DNA from: an uncultured Glaciecola sp.
GTDB lineage: Bacteria; Pseudomonadota; Gammaproteobacteria; Enterobacterales; Alteromonadaceae
Direction: 5' to 3'
Assembly: GCF_937770335.1 (NCBI RefSeq)
Contig: NZ_CALJHY010000002.1
Span: 310,001 to 374,000, forward strand
Length of the DNA: 64,000 bases
Below are positions 27,116-35,124 of this stretch, piece after piece. The number at the start of each line of letters is the position of its first letter. Within the stretch, counting starts at the first letter, position 1. A program made the position numbers and the translations under genes. The notes beneath the pieces are model-generated. The model saw nothing but the letters and a program-made list of their open reading frames with translations, was not told the origin of the DNA and ran no database searches.

Positions 27116-28081
27116 ATGCGTTTTAAAAAAACGGCGGCAAAGGATAGGGCGTTGCGCTCTTTGTTATATAAGTATGGGGTTCATTTATTACTACTGAGTG
27201 TGATAACAATATGGTTAATTGACGTTTTTTATATAGAGAATATACAGAAAGATAAAAGTCAAAAATTAGAAAAAACCGCACAGAAAAAAAATGAAAATCT
27301 TGCTATAAAATGGGTTGAAGAATCGACATCAGACTCAGTGATAATGACTGAAATATTACCTCTTTTAGCATCCGTTACATTGCCTAGAGCTCCTTTAATT
27401 ACCGCTTCTTTACCCGTTGATATGAATGTAATGGAAGGAGCTCCACTGATATCAGTAACTTCAGACAGCGCCTCTAAAAAACAGGATGCTGGAAGACAGA
27501 CATCTGAAATAAACCTATCCGAAGTGCTCACACCTAAAATACACAAGGGTGCTCAACAAACTATTCAGAAAAATTTATTACTAGAGCCGACTGTTACGCA
27601 AGTCCAAAATGTAATGAATCATTTAACTGATCTGAATAGTCGAGATATTAAGTTTTTACTACCCAGCGGCAATTCAGCAAAAGAGGCTTTTCTTAATCAT
27701 ATGTATCGTTGTGAAAATATGCAGTTTGGTTCCTTATCAAAGGCACCACCTTACCAACTTACCTTGCTTTCAGGTGAGAGTAGCAGGGCAGTCTTGTTTC
27801 AACCTAGTGAGTTTTTGCGTGTTGCCCATGATTATTTGAGCCGCTATGAAACTAACTTATTGACTCTGTATGGACAGGGAAATCGTCCAGTTCGTATTTT
27901 TCCACTGCGCCTTGATGTTAATTTAGCAACTAAAATAGCCCAGGTAACGGGTGCAAATGAACTTAACTCTTTTAGTGCTCGATATTTCTTACACGGATCG
28001 CAAATAGGCTTAACTGACATTGTGTTAAATCAACAAGCGGTAACACAAAATTGGATTATCTCGGCAAAAGGTTGCTATTAA
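27116..28081 (+). CDS. Single-TM protein with periplasmic C-terminal domain, last gene of the cluster
   Basis: 321 residues. The N-terminus is basic and is followed by one TM helix (about residues 20-38, GVHLLLLSVITIWLIDVFYI). A charged then Ser/Thr-rich linker leads to a compact C-terminal domain (about 185-321) with a Cys near residue 199 and one at the extreme C-terminus (KGCY), which could form a disulfide. No family is recognised. It begins 28 bp after the preceding gene. The next gene, mobA, is unrelated, so the cluster appears to end here, though I see no strong terminator. Confidence 0.75.
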   Translation: MRFKKTAAKDRALRSLLYKYGVHLLLLSVITIWLIDVFYIENIQKDKSQKLEKTAQKKNENLAIKWVEESTSDSVIMTEILPLLASVTLPRAPLITASLPVDMNVMEGAPLISVTSDSASKKQDAGRQTSEINLSEVLTPKIHKGAQQTIQKNLLLEPTVTQVQNVMNHLTDLNSRDIKFLLPSGNSAKEAFLNHMYRCENMQFGSLSKAPPYQLTLLSGESSRAVLFQPSEFLRVAHDYLSRYETNLLTLYGQGNRPVRIFPLRLDVNLATKIAQVTGANELNSFSARYFLHGSQIGLTDIVLNQQAVTQNWIISAKGCY

Positions 28082-28132
28082 AATAGCCGCGGCACTTACA
28101 GTGGGCTAGAATAAAAATTTACAAAAGAGATA

Positions 28133-28702
28133 ATGAAAATAGTGTTGCAAATTGGATTAGTGTTAAGTGGTGGCAAGTCATCCCGAATGGGCAAAGATAA
28201 GTCTGCAATGAAGGTCGGAAAAGTGACAATGTTGGAACACAGTATTAATATGCTGAACTCCCTCAATTTAGATAACGTTGTGGTCAGTGGAGCTGATTTT
28301 GATATCCCAGATCTGTTTCCGAATAAAGGCCCTGTCGGCGGGATTTATTCGGCTGTTCAGCATTTGTCACTTAGTACCGGAGATATTATGTTGGTAATAC
28401 CCAATGATATGCCTCTTCTGCGTCCTGATTTATTGCAAAGGCTAATACAACAATCGTTAATTGAACAATGCACAGTCACGTATCAAAATCATCCTATGCC
28501 ATTAAGTTTGTTTATTACTGAGGGCATTTTAGAGAGACTTCAGTTATTGGAAAATACCGCCGGTATGTCAATTAGACATCTCATTCAAGCCGATAAGGTT
28601 GAGGAGCTTAGTGTTGAGTCGCAGGACGTATTTTCGAATGTAAATACACCACAAGAATTAGAAAATGCGGTTCAAAACTATAAAAAAATGTGCCCAGAAT
28701 AA
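28133..28702 (+). CDS. mobA: Molybdenum cofactor guanylyltransferase
   Basis: A 189-residue GT-A-fold nucleotidyltransferase. The N-terminal GTP-binding motif is LSGGKSSRMGKDKSAM. The second motif is FPNKGPVGGIYSA, the metal-site Asp lies in VIPNDMPLLRPD, and the C-terminal signature is FSNVNTPQEL. MobA transfers GMP from GTP to Mo-molybdopterin to make the bis-MGD cofactor used by DMSO-reductase-family enzymes. The window also encodes such an enzyme (the YdeP-like protein at 40438), though 12 kb away and on the other strand. Length is normal for the family (about 190-200). The start has only a weak AGAGA ribosome site, and the gene stands alone. Confidence 0.93.
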   Translation: MKIVLQIGLVLSGGKSSRMGKDKSAMKVGKVTMLEHSINMLNSLNLDNVVVSGADFDIPDLFPNKGPVGGIYSAVQHLSLSTGDIMLVIPNDMPLLRPDLLQRLIQQSLIEQCTVTYQNHPMPLSLFITEGILERLQLLENTAGMSIRHLIQADKVEELSVESQDVFSNVNTPQELENAVQNYKKMCPE

Positions 28703-28888
28703 GTGACCAAAATTTATTTTCAAGTCCTACTCATTGGCACTTAAATAAAAACGGCATACGTCAAACGCCATTATAATAAATTAACAAGTACTTAGTAATG
28801 ATATATTTATCAGATAGTTATTATTTTTTAGCGGAAAACGTCATCAACATGAGAGTTTAGCATTACAGCGACATAAATGGAGTTAAAT

Positions 28889-29737
28889 ATGAAATATTCA
28901 ATTAGCGTATCTAACGTAGAGAGCTTGCTCCGCAAAGTGATGAGGCTGTGGTCGCTTAGGCGGGTTAGTTTGCGCCGACTGTTAAAACCGGTGCTTTGCA
29001 TCGGTATAATGTTCATTACGCCGGTATATGCACATGCGCAAATGCGGACGCCGATACCGCAAGCGAAGGAAGCAATCAACATCGATGCAAGTGCAAGCGA
29101 AAGTGCATGGCAAAAAGGTGCGTGGCGTAAAGTAGATCAAGTTTACATTGGCGATAATATTACGCCTGAGGACTTCACTGGGCGTTACAAATTGCTATGG
29201 GATGAGGCTGCGCTTTACATGCTTTTAGAAATTACAGACGATGTATTAATTGATACGCATTCAGACCCATTGGTAAAATATTGGGATGACGATTGTGTTG
29301 AAATATTTGTTGATGAGAATGGCTCAGGCGGGAACCATGAATTTACCTACAACGCATTTGCTTATCATGTAGGCTTAGACCGCAATGTCAGTGATATGGG
29401 GCCGACTTCGACAAGTTCTGAGTCAAAGGTCCAAGTTTATAATGAGCACGTCCAAAGCCAATGGGTGCGCTCGCCAGAAACACAAGTGATTACCTGGGAG
29501 CTAAAGATTGCGTTATTTGATGACACGTTTTTGCCTGCTACAGGCGCTAAACCCAGTCAGTTAAGAAAAAACAAAGAGATTGGGTTTATGTTTGCCTATT
29601 GTGACGCTGATAAAGCGGTAGAGGGAAAAAGTACACGAGAGCACTTTATTGGGTCTTATCCTATTGAAGACATAAACGGCGATAAAAATTTAGGTTATAA
29701 AGATGCCAGCGTTTTTGAACCCATGATTTTGAAGTAA
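28889..29737 (+). CDS. Secreted carbohydrate-binding family 9-like (CBM9-like) domain protein
   Basis: 282 residues from the ATG at 28889, chosen because the GGAG at 28879-28882 is correctly placed as its ribosome site; an ATG at 28877 overlaps that site. The long basic N-terminus is followed by a hydrophobic stretch (VLCIGIMFITPVYAHAQ) that acts as the signal peptide. The mature part is a CBM9-like/DOMON-type beta-sandwich. It opens with INIDASASESAWQKG and continues with YKLLWDEAALYMLLEITDD and YWDDDCVEIFVDENGSGG, the usual opening and aromatic strands of this family. Such domains bind sugars or heme-like ligands outside the cell. No catalytic domain is attached. The ligand is unknown. Confidence 0.87.
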   Translation: MKYSISVSNVESLLRKVMRLWSLRRVSLRRLLKPVLCIGIMFITPVYAHAQMRTPIPQAKEAINIDASASESAWQKGAWRKVDQVYIGDNITPEDFTGRYKLLWDEAALYMLLEITDDVLIDTHSDPLVKYWDDDCVEIFVDENGSGGNHEFTYNAFAYHVGLDRNVSDMGPTSTSSESKVQVYNEHVQSQWVRSPETQVITWELKIALFDDTFLPATGAKPSQLRKNKEIGFMFAYCDADKAVEGKSTREHFIGSYPIEDINGDKNLGYKDASVFEPMILK

Positions 29738-29794
29738 TAGCTTTGAAGTCGAATTGACTGATTTCAGCCACTGAAAACCTAAGGTGTGTTTATC

Positions 29795-29830
29795 AATAAC
29801 CGACTTACCAATAACCGACTTACCAATAAC
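29795..29830. repeat. 15-bp tandem repeat (2.4 copies) at the 3' end of apbE
   Basis: AATAACCGACTTACC occurs twice in tandem (29795-29809 and 29810-29824), followed by a partial AATAAC. The stop codon of the minus-strand apbE gene (29820-29822) lies inside the second copy, so copy-number change here could alter the last residues of the protein. Confidence 0.9.
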
Positions 29831-30737
29831 ACCAGTAGCTTACTTCTTGTTGTATTAAAAATTGTTCCGCTTGTTTACCTTGCAGCAACGCCAAGGTAGC
29901 CATGAGTCCTGCTTGCACACAATGGTCGCTAGCGATAGTCACAGAGCGAGGTCCATCCATGATCGGCTTTCCGAGTTGAGGATTTAGGACATGCGAATAA
30001 CGTACGCCGTTGTGAAGTAAATATCGGTTTGCGTCACCACTTGTGGCTAAACCGCCGCGGGCTATTTTTACCATCACGGTGTTATATTTTGTGTCGTGGT
30101 TCTTAGTTTGTGAGGTATCTTGTGCGGGCATTTCTATACCTACCAACCAGTATTTTCCTTCTTTTCTTTTTTGAGTAACTTGGATGTCACCACCGAAATT
30201 AACCAATATAGAAAGAGCCGGCGCTAGGGTGGTACATAGTTTTGCTACACAATCCACTGCATACTCTTTGCCAATGCCGCCTAAGTCTATTTCAAATCCA
30301 GCGGGCATTTTAATTTTCTGTTGATCAAATTTAACGCGGTCCCATCCAATAAAAGCTAATAACTGATTTATTGTTTCTGGATTCGGTACATTATCCGATC
30401 CATCAAATTTCCATGCACGTCTTAGTACGCCAGACGTAATATCGAACATGCCTTCACTTATTTCAAAACAGGAGTTGGCAAAAGTCAGTAATTGAAAGGT
30501 TTCGTTATCAATAGCAATCGATTTACCTTGAGCTTGATTAATAGCAAATACGATATTGTCATTGCGGTATCGACTAAACTTTTGCTCAATACGAAATGCC
30601 TCTGCTGCCGCCTGTTCAGTTAGATGACTAGCAACCAAAGGATCGGTTGTATCAATGAGCAACTCACAAGGACTTGCCATACAAAAGAAACTGCCTTTGA
30701 TATGGTCGCCGGCAGTTTGAATTTTCCAATCAGACAA
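29820..30737 (-). CDS. apbE: FAD:protein FMN transferase (ApbE family)
   Basis: 305 residues. Motifs typical of ApbE are present: MASPCELLID near the N-terminus, FDITSGVLRRAWKFDG, the FAD-site DLGGIGKEYAVD, NFGGDIQ, and the Mg-site region TSGDANRYLLHNGVRYSHVLN. ApbE attaches FMN from FAD to Thr of extracytoplasmic redox proteins such as NqrB, NqrC and RnfG. Most are exported lipoproteins; here no signal peptide or lipobox is seen, so a cytosolic form is possible. It is the last gene of a tlpA-like / DUF4266 / DUF3570 / apbE operon on the minus strand. No obvious flavinylation target is encoded next to it. The C-terminus (SYWCYW) ends inside a short tandem repeat and may have been reshaped by it. 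Confidence 0.93.
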   Translation of the reverse strand: MSDWKIQTAGDHIKGSFFCMASPCELLIDTTDPLVASHLTEQAAAEAFRIEQKFSRYRNDNIVFAINQAQGKSIAIDNETFQLLTFANSCFEISEGMFDITSGVLRRAWKFDGSDNVPNPETINQLLAFIGWDRVKFDQQKIKMPAGFEIDLGGIGKEYAVDCVAKLCTTLAPALSILVNFGGDIQVTQKRKEGKYWLVGIEMPAQDTSQTKNHDTKYNTVMVKIARGGLATSGDANRYLLHNGVRYSHVLNPQLGKPIMDGPRSVTIASDHCVQAGLMATLALLQGKQAEQFLIQQEVSYWCYW

Positions 30738-30756
30738 AATAAGGCTTACCTATGCA

Positions 30757-32085
30757 TTAAAAACTGTAACTAAATTGCAAGATAAACGCTTTTACACTTG
30801 GATACAAATCTTGGCTTGCAAGGACACCTATATTTTCAAAACCCGCATTTTTAGGATCTTGCTGATAATACTCAGCTCTCACGCCCCATTCATGTCCATT
30901 GTTCATTTTGTGACCGTATTTCAAGCCGACCGTTATTGCGGTCATTTCGCCTAATCTATAATCGGCTGATGCAAATATAGGTAAGGCATCAGTATTATCT
31001 AAATAAGGACGATAAAAATCCGCCTCGCTTTGCTGATAGTAACGAAAATGTGGTTGAATATAGTCTGATTCTGATAAGTTATAGCGTAACTTAGAGTCAA
31101 TTGTATGTGATGTTATTTCCCAATCGTCGGTCGCAAAGCGATATGAAACATCGGCAACAGCGTTGTCAAATGCGTATTTAGTTTGCGCAAACACACTATG
31201 TTTAGCGCGACTATCAGGACGATTCTCATGCAGCACTGACTGAGTTTCACCGTTAGTATTGACTAAACTGAGCAGCTTATAAGGGTCATTTAAGTAACCA
31301 CTACTAGTTGAATAGCTATAATTTAGTTGCACGAGCATTCGACGATTAATTACTTGAGTCAGACCAAATAGCGCATCAACCGTTGATTTGTCATCCGTAT
31401 CCGTAATTCGGGTTTGATCAAATGCGGCTTCAAACGCATCCTCACCGGCATCACCGGCATCACCGGCATCACCGGCACCAAATTGTCCGTTATTCACCAC
31501 CATAGTAGACAGCCCAATAGGGCGCCCGCCAACAGGGTCAATGCTGTCAAATTGATAAGATAAGCCGAACAAAGCGGTTGTGTTCTTGTTATAAAAATCG
31601 CTCTCTGCAGACACACTAGTACCGACCGATAAATAATCATATTCACGTGAAATGTTACCGCCTAGATTAACTCTAGTATCTTTATAAATAGGTTGGGTCC
31701 AGTTTGCGCTTAATTGTACCCGAGTGTCTTTAAACGTATCGTCCAACGGCAGTTCATTTGGGGATGTCGTATATTGACCATCTCCAGACGGACGACTAAA
31801 TGTTTGCGCATAAGGCTGTGAAACAGCACCTGTCGCTGAAGCACCAGTGAGTGTATCAATAACCAATTTTGTATTAAGAACTCGTTGGTCACCAAAATCT
31901 TTGGTTGCACTAATTACACCCTCAAGAAGGCTAACGCGGTCGGTCTCGCCGTAGTAGAGAATAGCAGTATCAAACTGCCAATCGTTTTCCGATTTAGTCT
32001 CTTGCGCTTGAGCACCTGCGTTTAAGAGGGTGCACGTTGCTGTGGCCAAAAGAGCCGTAATTTTTTTTGATTTACTTAATTGCAT
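30757..32085 (-). CDS. DUF3570 outer-membrane beta-barrel protein
   Basis: About 442 residues from the ATG at 32085. A signal peptide (LLATATCTLLNAGAQAQ, cleavage near residue 28) is followed by many alternating amphipathic strands. The protein ends in aromatic FSYSF, as outer-membrane barrels do. The sequence fits DUF3570. The start is set by a GGAGG ribosome site that lies inside the Gly-Gly-Cys codons at the end of the DUF4266 gene; the two genes overlap by 10 bp. An Asp-Ala-Gly repeat (about residue 203-213) comes from a 9-bp tandem repeat. DUF3570 proteins often travel with DUF4266, a thioredoxin-like protein and ApbE. The function is unknown, presumably a surface or redox/metal-related channel. 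Confidence 0.9.
   Translation of the reverse strand: MQLSKSKKITALLATATCTLLNAGAQAQETKSENDWQFDTAILYYGETDRVSLLEGVISATKDFGDQRVLNTKLVIDTLTGASATGAVSQPYAQTFSRPSGDGQYTTSPNELPLDDTFKDTRVQLSANWTQPIYKDTRVNLGGNISREYDYLSVGTSVSAESDFYNKNTTALFGLSYQFDSIDPVGGRPIGLSTMVVNNGQFGAGDAGDAGDAGEDAFEAAFDQTRITDTDDKSTVDALFGLTQVINRRMLVQLNYSYSTSSGYLNDPYKLLSLVNTNGETQSVLHENRPDSRAKHSVFAQTKYAFDNAVADVSYRFATDDWEITSHTIDSKLRYNLSESDYIQPHFRYYQQSEADFYRPYLDNTDALPIFASADYRLGEMTAITVGLKYGHKMNNGHEWGVRAEYYQQDPKNAGFENIGVLASQDLYPSVKAFILQFSYSF
31442..31477 (-). repeat. 9-bp tandem repeat (4 copies) inside the DUF3570 gene
   Basis: TCACCGGCA is repeated four times exactly on the plus strand. On the coding strand it encodes Gly-Asp-Ala/Ala-Gly repeats in a loop-like, acidic segment of the barrel. 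The period of 9 keeps the frame whatever the copy number, so the loop length could vary between strains without loss of the protein. Confidence 0.92.
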
Positions 32086-32333
32086 CCACAACCTCCGCCA
32101 GCAAATGAACGTCCGCCGCTCGTGCCCTCCTTACTAAAATAAATGTGTTCGTCTAAACCGATATCGATTGCGTCAGCATTTAAAGCCATTTCATCTTTAG
32201 CCAATAAATCGCGCTCCCAAGGCTGCACGCCTAAATTTGCACATCCACCTAATTGCATTGCCGTGATAATGAAAAACACCGAAATTAGCTTTTTAGTGTA
32301 TTTGTTTGATGTTTGTATTTTTATAATATTCAT
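32076..32333 (-). CDS. DUF4266 family lipoprotein with Gly/Cys-rich tail
   Basis: 85 residues from the ATG at 32333, which has an AGGAG ribosome site; a longer frame upstream would overlap the tlpA-like gene. The N-terminus is a lipoprotein signal with lipobox LGGC near residue 25. DUF4266 features follow: LGVQPWERDLLAKDEMALN in the centre and the C-terminal SFAGGGCGCN. The C-terminal Cys-Gly-Cys could bind a metal or heme or be a redox or modification site. Next to a thioredoxin-like protein and ApbE, a thiol or flavin role is plausible but unproven. The tail codons also carry the ribosome site of the downstream DUF3570 gene. Confidence 0.88.
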   Translation of the reverse strand: MNIIKIQTSNKYTKKLISVFFIITAMQLGGCANLGVQPWERDLLAKDEMALNADAIDIGLDEHIYFSKEGTSGGRSFAGGGCGCN

Positions 32334-32343
32334 ATAGTTGCTC

Positions 32344-32832
32344 CTACTCAGACAATAAAGAGATAATTTCTTGTTCATATTGTGGTTTGTTTTTAATAAA
32401 AAAACCGGTGTGGGTTTTGCGCAAAATACCTTTCTTATCAATTAAGTAACTACTGGGCATACCTACCAGTCCATAGTCGGCGGCAACTTCTCCAGCAGGA
32501 TCCAGGAGAATGCGAAAATTTGCAGGGTAACTTGCTAGAAAGGTGTTAATTGAAGACTTATCTTGGTCTAAATTAATACTGATAACTTCAAACCCTTGCT
32601 CAGCATACTTAGCTTGCATCTCATTCATCCAGCCAAAAGAAGTTCGGCACGGTTTACACCAGCTCGCCCAAAAATCCAGATAGACGACTTTGCCATTAAA
32701 ATCTTTTAGGGAAACTAATTGTTCATTGGAATGAAAGTCGGGAAGTGAAAACTCTCTTGCAGCGGAGGCATTGGCAATACCAGCAGCAAGCAAAAAGGTG
32801 ATAAAAATTAAAATGTGGGATTTTGATTGCAT
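32344..32832 (-). CDS. TlpA/ResA-like thioredoxin-family protein, periplasmic
   Basis: 162 residues from the ATG at 32832 (a TTG at 32847 is possible but sits very close to the predicted transcription start). The signal peptide (ILIFITFLLAAGIANASA) leads to a thioredoxin fold with active site WASWCKPCR and a cis-Pro loop VGMPSSYLIDKKG. Such proteins reduce or exchange disulfides in the periplasm for cytochrome or metal-protein maturation. It is the first gene of the operon with DUF4266, DUF3570 and apbE. The promoter carries a paired CTTAAG operator like that of the QseBC-like operon at 47.7 kb. A likely substrate is the Cys-Gly-Cys tail of the DUF4266 protein, by inference. Confidence 0.93.
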   Translation of the reverse strand: MQSKSHILIFITFLLAAGIANASAAREFSLPDFHSNEQLVSLKDFNGKVVYLDFWASWCKPCRTSFGWMNEMQAKYAEQGFEVISINLDQDKSSINTFLASYPANFRILLDPAGEVAADYGLVGMPSSYLIDKKGILRKTHTGFFIKNKPQYEQEIISLLSE

Positions 32833-32862
32833 AACAATACTCAACAATATGGATATTGTATA

Positions 32863-32895
32863 AGTATATTCAGCGAAACTTAAGGTTTCCTTAAG
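32863..32895 (-). promoter_or_regulatory. Promoter with PmrA/QseB-type operator upstream of the tlpA-like operon
   Basis: On the minus strand: CTTAAG, five bases, CTTAAG (plus coordinates 32879-32895), then ten bases and a -10-like TATACT (32863-32868). The sequence is also a 10-bp inverted repeat (AAACTTAAGG/CCTTAAGTTT). PmrA/BasR and QseB-type OmpR-family regulators are known to bind (C/T)TTAA(G/T)-N5-(C/T)TTAA(G/T). An additional inverted repeat GTTTGGG-AA-CCCAAAC lies further upstream at 32925-32940. The same paired site is found upstream of the response-regulator operon in this window. Confidence 0.7.
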
Positions 32896-33061
32896 TTTAA
32901 AGTCACTAAAATTGCCTTACCAATGTTTGGGAACCCAAACCCGCCGAATTAAAATGATAGGGCGAATTACGGATAGAGAAGATTACTACTGCAATAGCCT
33001 ACAAACTGTGTGAGTTCAATCTGTCAATGCAACGCTATACTTTATTGAATGATAATTCACG

Positions 33062-34501
33062 CTAAGTCTTAAATAACCGCTCTGCTTGAGTCACTAAACC
33101 TGAAGTGACACTACCGAAATGATCGCCGATCACAATCTCTAAGTGAGGAAAAATAGAGTTTATCCATTCTTGAATAACTGGCGACATAGCCGTGCCGCCG
33201 GTTACATAAAGCACATCGGGTTTTGCTCCAGCCTGAGTGATTGCTTCTTTCATCAGGTGTTCAAATTTATTTAACTCATCGGCTATGGCATCATTAAATT
33301 CAGTCCGATGTATCTGAATATTCAAATTATGTTCAATATAATCAAGGGATAAATCAAGGCTTGTTTTATCAGACAATAGTATCTTTGCCAATTCCGCACT
33401 GCGACTTACTCTAAGACCTAATTTTTTATCTCTCAGTGTTTTGAGCCTTCGTAAGTTAACATCCTGAGTGATCCTGCAATATTCGATTAATTCCTTACCA
33501 GTTCTAGGTAAATTAAAATCTTTTTGCGCTGCGACGTCATTTACACTGACCGCTTGTCTAAAAAGGTTATTTGGAACAGGCAATCCATTACTTAACATGG
33601 CATTTTTGCCAAAATGTGGCATCAGCGACATAAGAGCAAGTTTGTTGTCTAAGTCTATTCCACCTATGCGTTTCCCAGTATGGCTTAGAATACAACTTTC
33701 TCGGTCTTGCAAATAACGATAACTTGGACCTACTTTTATCATAGAACAATCTGTGGTTCCGCCACCCAAATCCAAAACTAACACTAATTTATCTTCGCTT
33801 AGTAGCCTCTCATAATCATAAGCTGCTGCCACTGGCTCCATTAAAAATTCAACTTGCTTAAAGCCAACATTGGTTGCCGCATGATTAATAATAGTTAGCG
33901 CTTGTTGATTGCCATCTTGGCCTAATAAACCGTGAAAATTAACTGGTCTGCCGATAACAATTTGATCTAACGTCACCTGCTTAATGTTTTCCACTTCTTG
34001 TTTAATAAAAGCTAACATTTTTTCTACGATAGTTGTAAAAACGGATCGTTGAGTGGCATTAATATCGGCGCCTAAAAATGATTTTGGCGATTTTATGTAA
34101 AAACCGCTATCGGGCAGGGCGATGTGCCTTCGCTCGGCTTCTTCTCCAAAAATGATATCGCCGTCACCACGCAACGCTTCAAGCATACTTTCGGCTGTTT
34201 TGCTGATGACTGATTTTTGTCGGTGTTCTTTTTTTAGTTGATAACGCGCTACACTAACAATAGCGTCGTCGCTTAATGTCTTATAGGCATGACTTGCTTG
34301 TGCACGGTCAAGTTTGAGGGTTTCAATTCTGGCAGCGATGTCCATACTTGAGAGCTTAGCAGGGGCCATAATTTCATTTTGAATAAAAAGTGCCGAGGGC
34401 AGCCTATTTTTGCCATTTTCTAATGGGACTAATTCGGGCTGTTTATTTTTCATGATGCCAATTGAGCAATTGGATGTGCCGAAATCTAGGCCTGCATACA
34501 T
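33062..34501 (-). CDS. yegD: Hsp70-family chaperone-like protein YegD
   Basis: A 479-residue member of the Hsp70/actin-like ATPase family. The phosphate-1 motif is YAGLDFGTSNCSIGI at the N-terminus, phosphate-2 is LVLDLGGGTTDCSM near residue 240, a connect motif is EPVAAAYDYE, and the adenosine motif is YVTGGTAMSPVI near residue 435. The length is close to E. coli YegD (about 450) and much shorter than DnaK. The substrate-binding domain of DnaK is missing, so it is not a general chaperone. YegD function is not established. It is monocistronic on the minus strand. The 214-bp gap between it and the tlpA-like gene lies at its 3' side. Confidence 0.92.
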   Translation of the reverse strand: MYAGLDFGTSNCSIGIMKNKQPELVPLENGKNRLPSALFIQNEIMAPAKLSSMDIAARIETLKLDRAQASHAYKTLSDDAIVSVARYQLKKEHRQKSVISKTAESMLEALRGDGDIIFGEEAERRHIALPDSGFYIKSPKSFLGADINATQRSVFTTIVEKMLAFIKQEVENIKQVTLDQIVIGRPVNFHGLLGQDGNQQALTIINHAATNVGFKQVEFLMEPVAAAYDYERLLSEDKLVLVLDLGGGTTDCSMIKVGPSYRYLQDRESCILSHTGKRIGGIDLDNKLALMSLMPHFGKNAMLSNGLPVPNNLFRQAVSVNDVAAQKDFNLPRTGKELIEYCRITQDVNLRRLKTLRDKKLGLRVSRSAELAKILLSDKTSLDLSLDYIEHNLNIQIHRTEFNDAIADELNKFEHLMKEAITQAGAKPDVLYVTGGTAMSPVIQEWINSIFPHLEIVIGDHFGSVTSGLVTQAERLFKT

Positions 34502-35124
34502 AGGCTTGTGTCCTTATTAATACATTCTTAATGTGTGTTTTAAACGTACATTCTAATATAATGGTGAAATGATGACATATTCATAGCAATATCGGGCGCC
34601 GTCAACCCTAATGAGGTGCTTTTTCCGCCAGGAATCAAGCCAGCGACGGTCGCTTTGGGAGCAATGCTAGATGCTACTATATAACCAGCGACTGGCAACA
34701 CTACTTAGGCAGGCACTTTCAGTCAATAGTTTAATTGTGCTGCTATATGAAGCGACAATGAACTTGACCCGTCAAGCTGGTGACGCAAGTTATTAAGACT
34801 AGGTTCGTTGGTTAAATTTGCTTAACTTGGTCCACTGTTACTGCACTCTGTGTTCCAAGCGCTTATCGCTATATGTTCCATTTGGCAGCATCTAGTGGTT
34901 CAACAAACTGGGGTTTTCTACTCAGTGTAGATAAAATGGATTTCTGCCGACGACAATCAGCCAGCTAAGTTAGCCTGCACTATAGATGGTTATCAGTAAT
35001 ATTCTGCCACTCTTATTAAGAAGGCTTAGCCATATTAATTGTCAATAACGAATAGAGTTGATATTGGGAGTGTAAAAAGGGACTAATGAAATACGGGTTG
35101 CCCAGACGCTTATAAGGTGCCGTG
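34502..35124. other. 623-bp region without a convincing gene
   Basis: Stop codons are frequent in all frames. One short open stretch (plus strand, about 34585-34686) reads AISGAVNPNEVLFPPGIKPA and then LGAMLDATI before a stop. It looks like the end of a protein but matches nothing I know. The yegD promoter must lie at the left edge, since yegD is read leftward from 34501. No strong terminator, repeat or RNA gene was recognised. It may hold the remains of a lost gene. Confidence 0.4.

Noticed and set aside
14398-28081. Type VI secretion system
   Set aside because: Kinase plus FHA invites this reading, but no sheath, tube, spike, baseplate, ClpV or TssJLM-like gene is present.
14398-28081. Zorya-type anti-phage defence
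   Set aside because: The ExbB/ExbD-like pair recalls ZorA/ZorB, but no helicase or nuclease partner is coded, the ExbB-like protein lacks the long tail, and the other genes do not fit.
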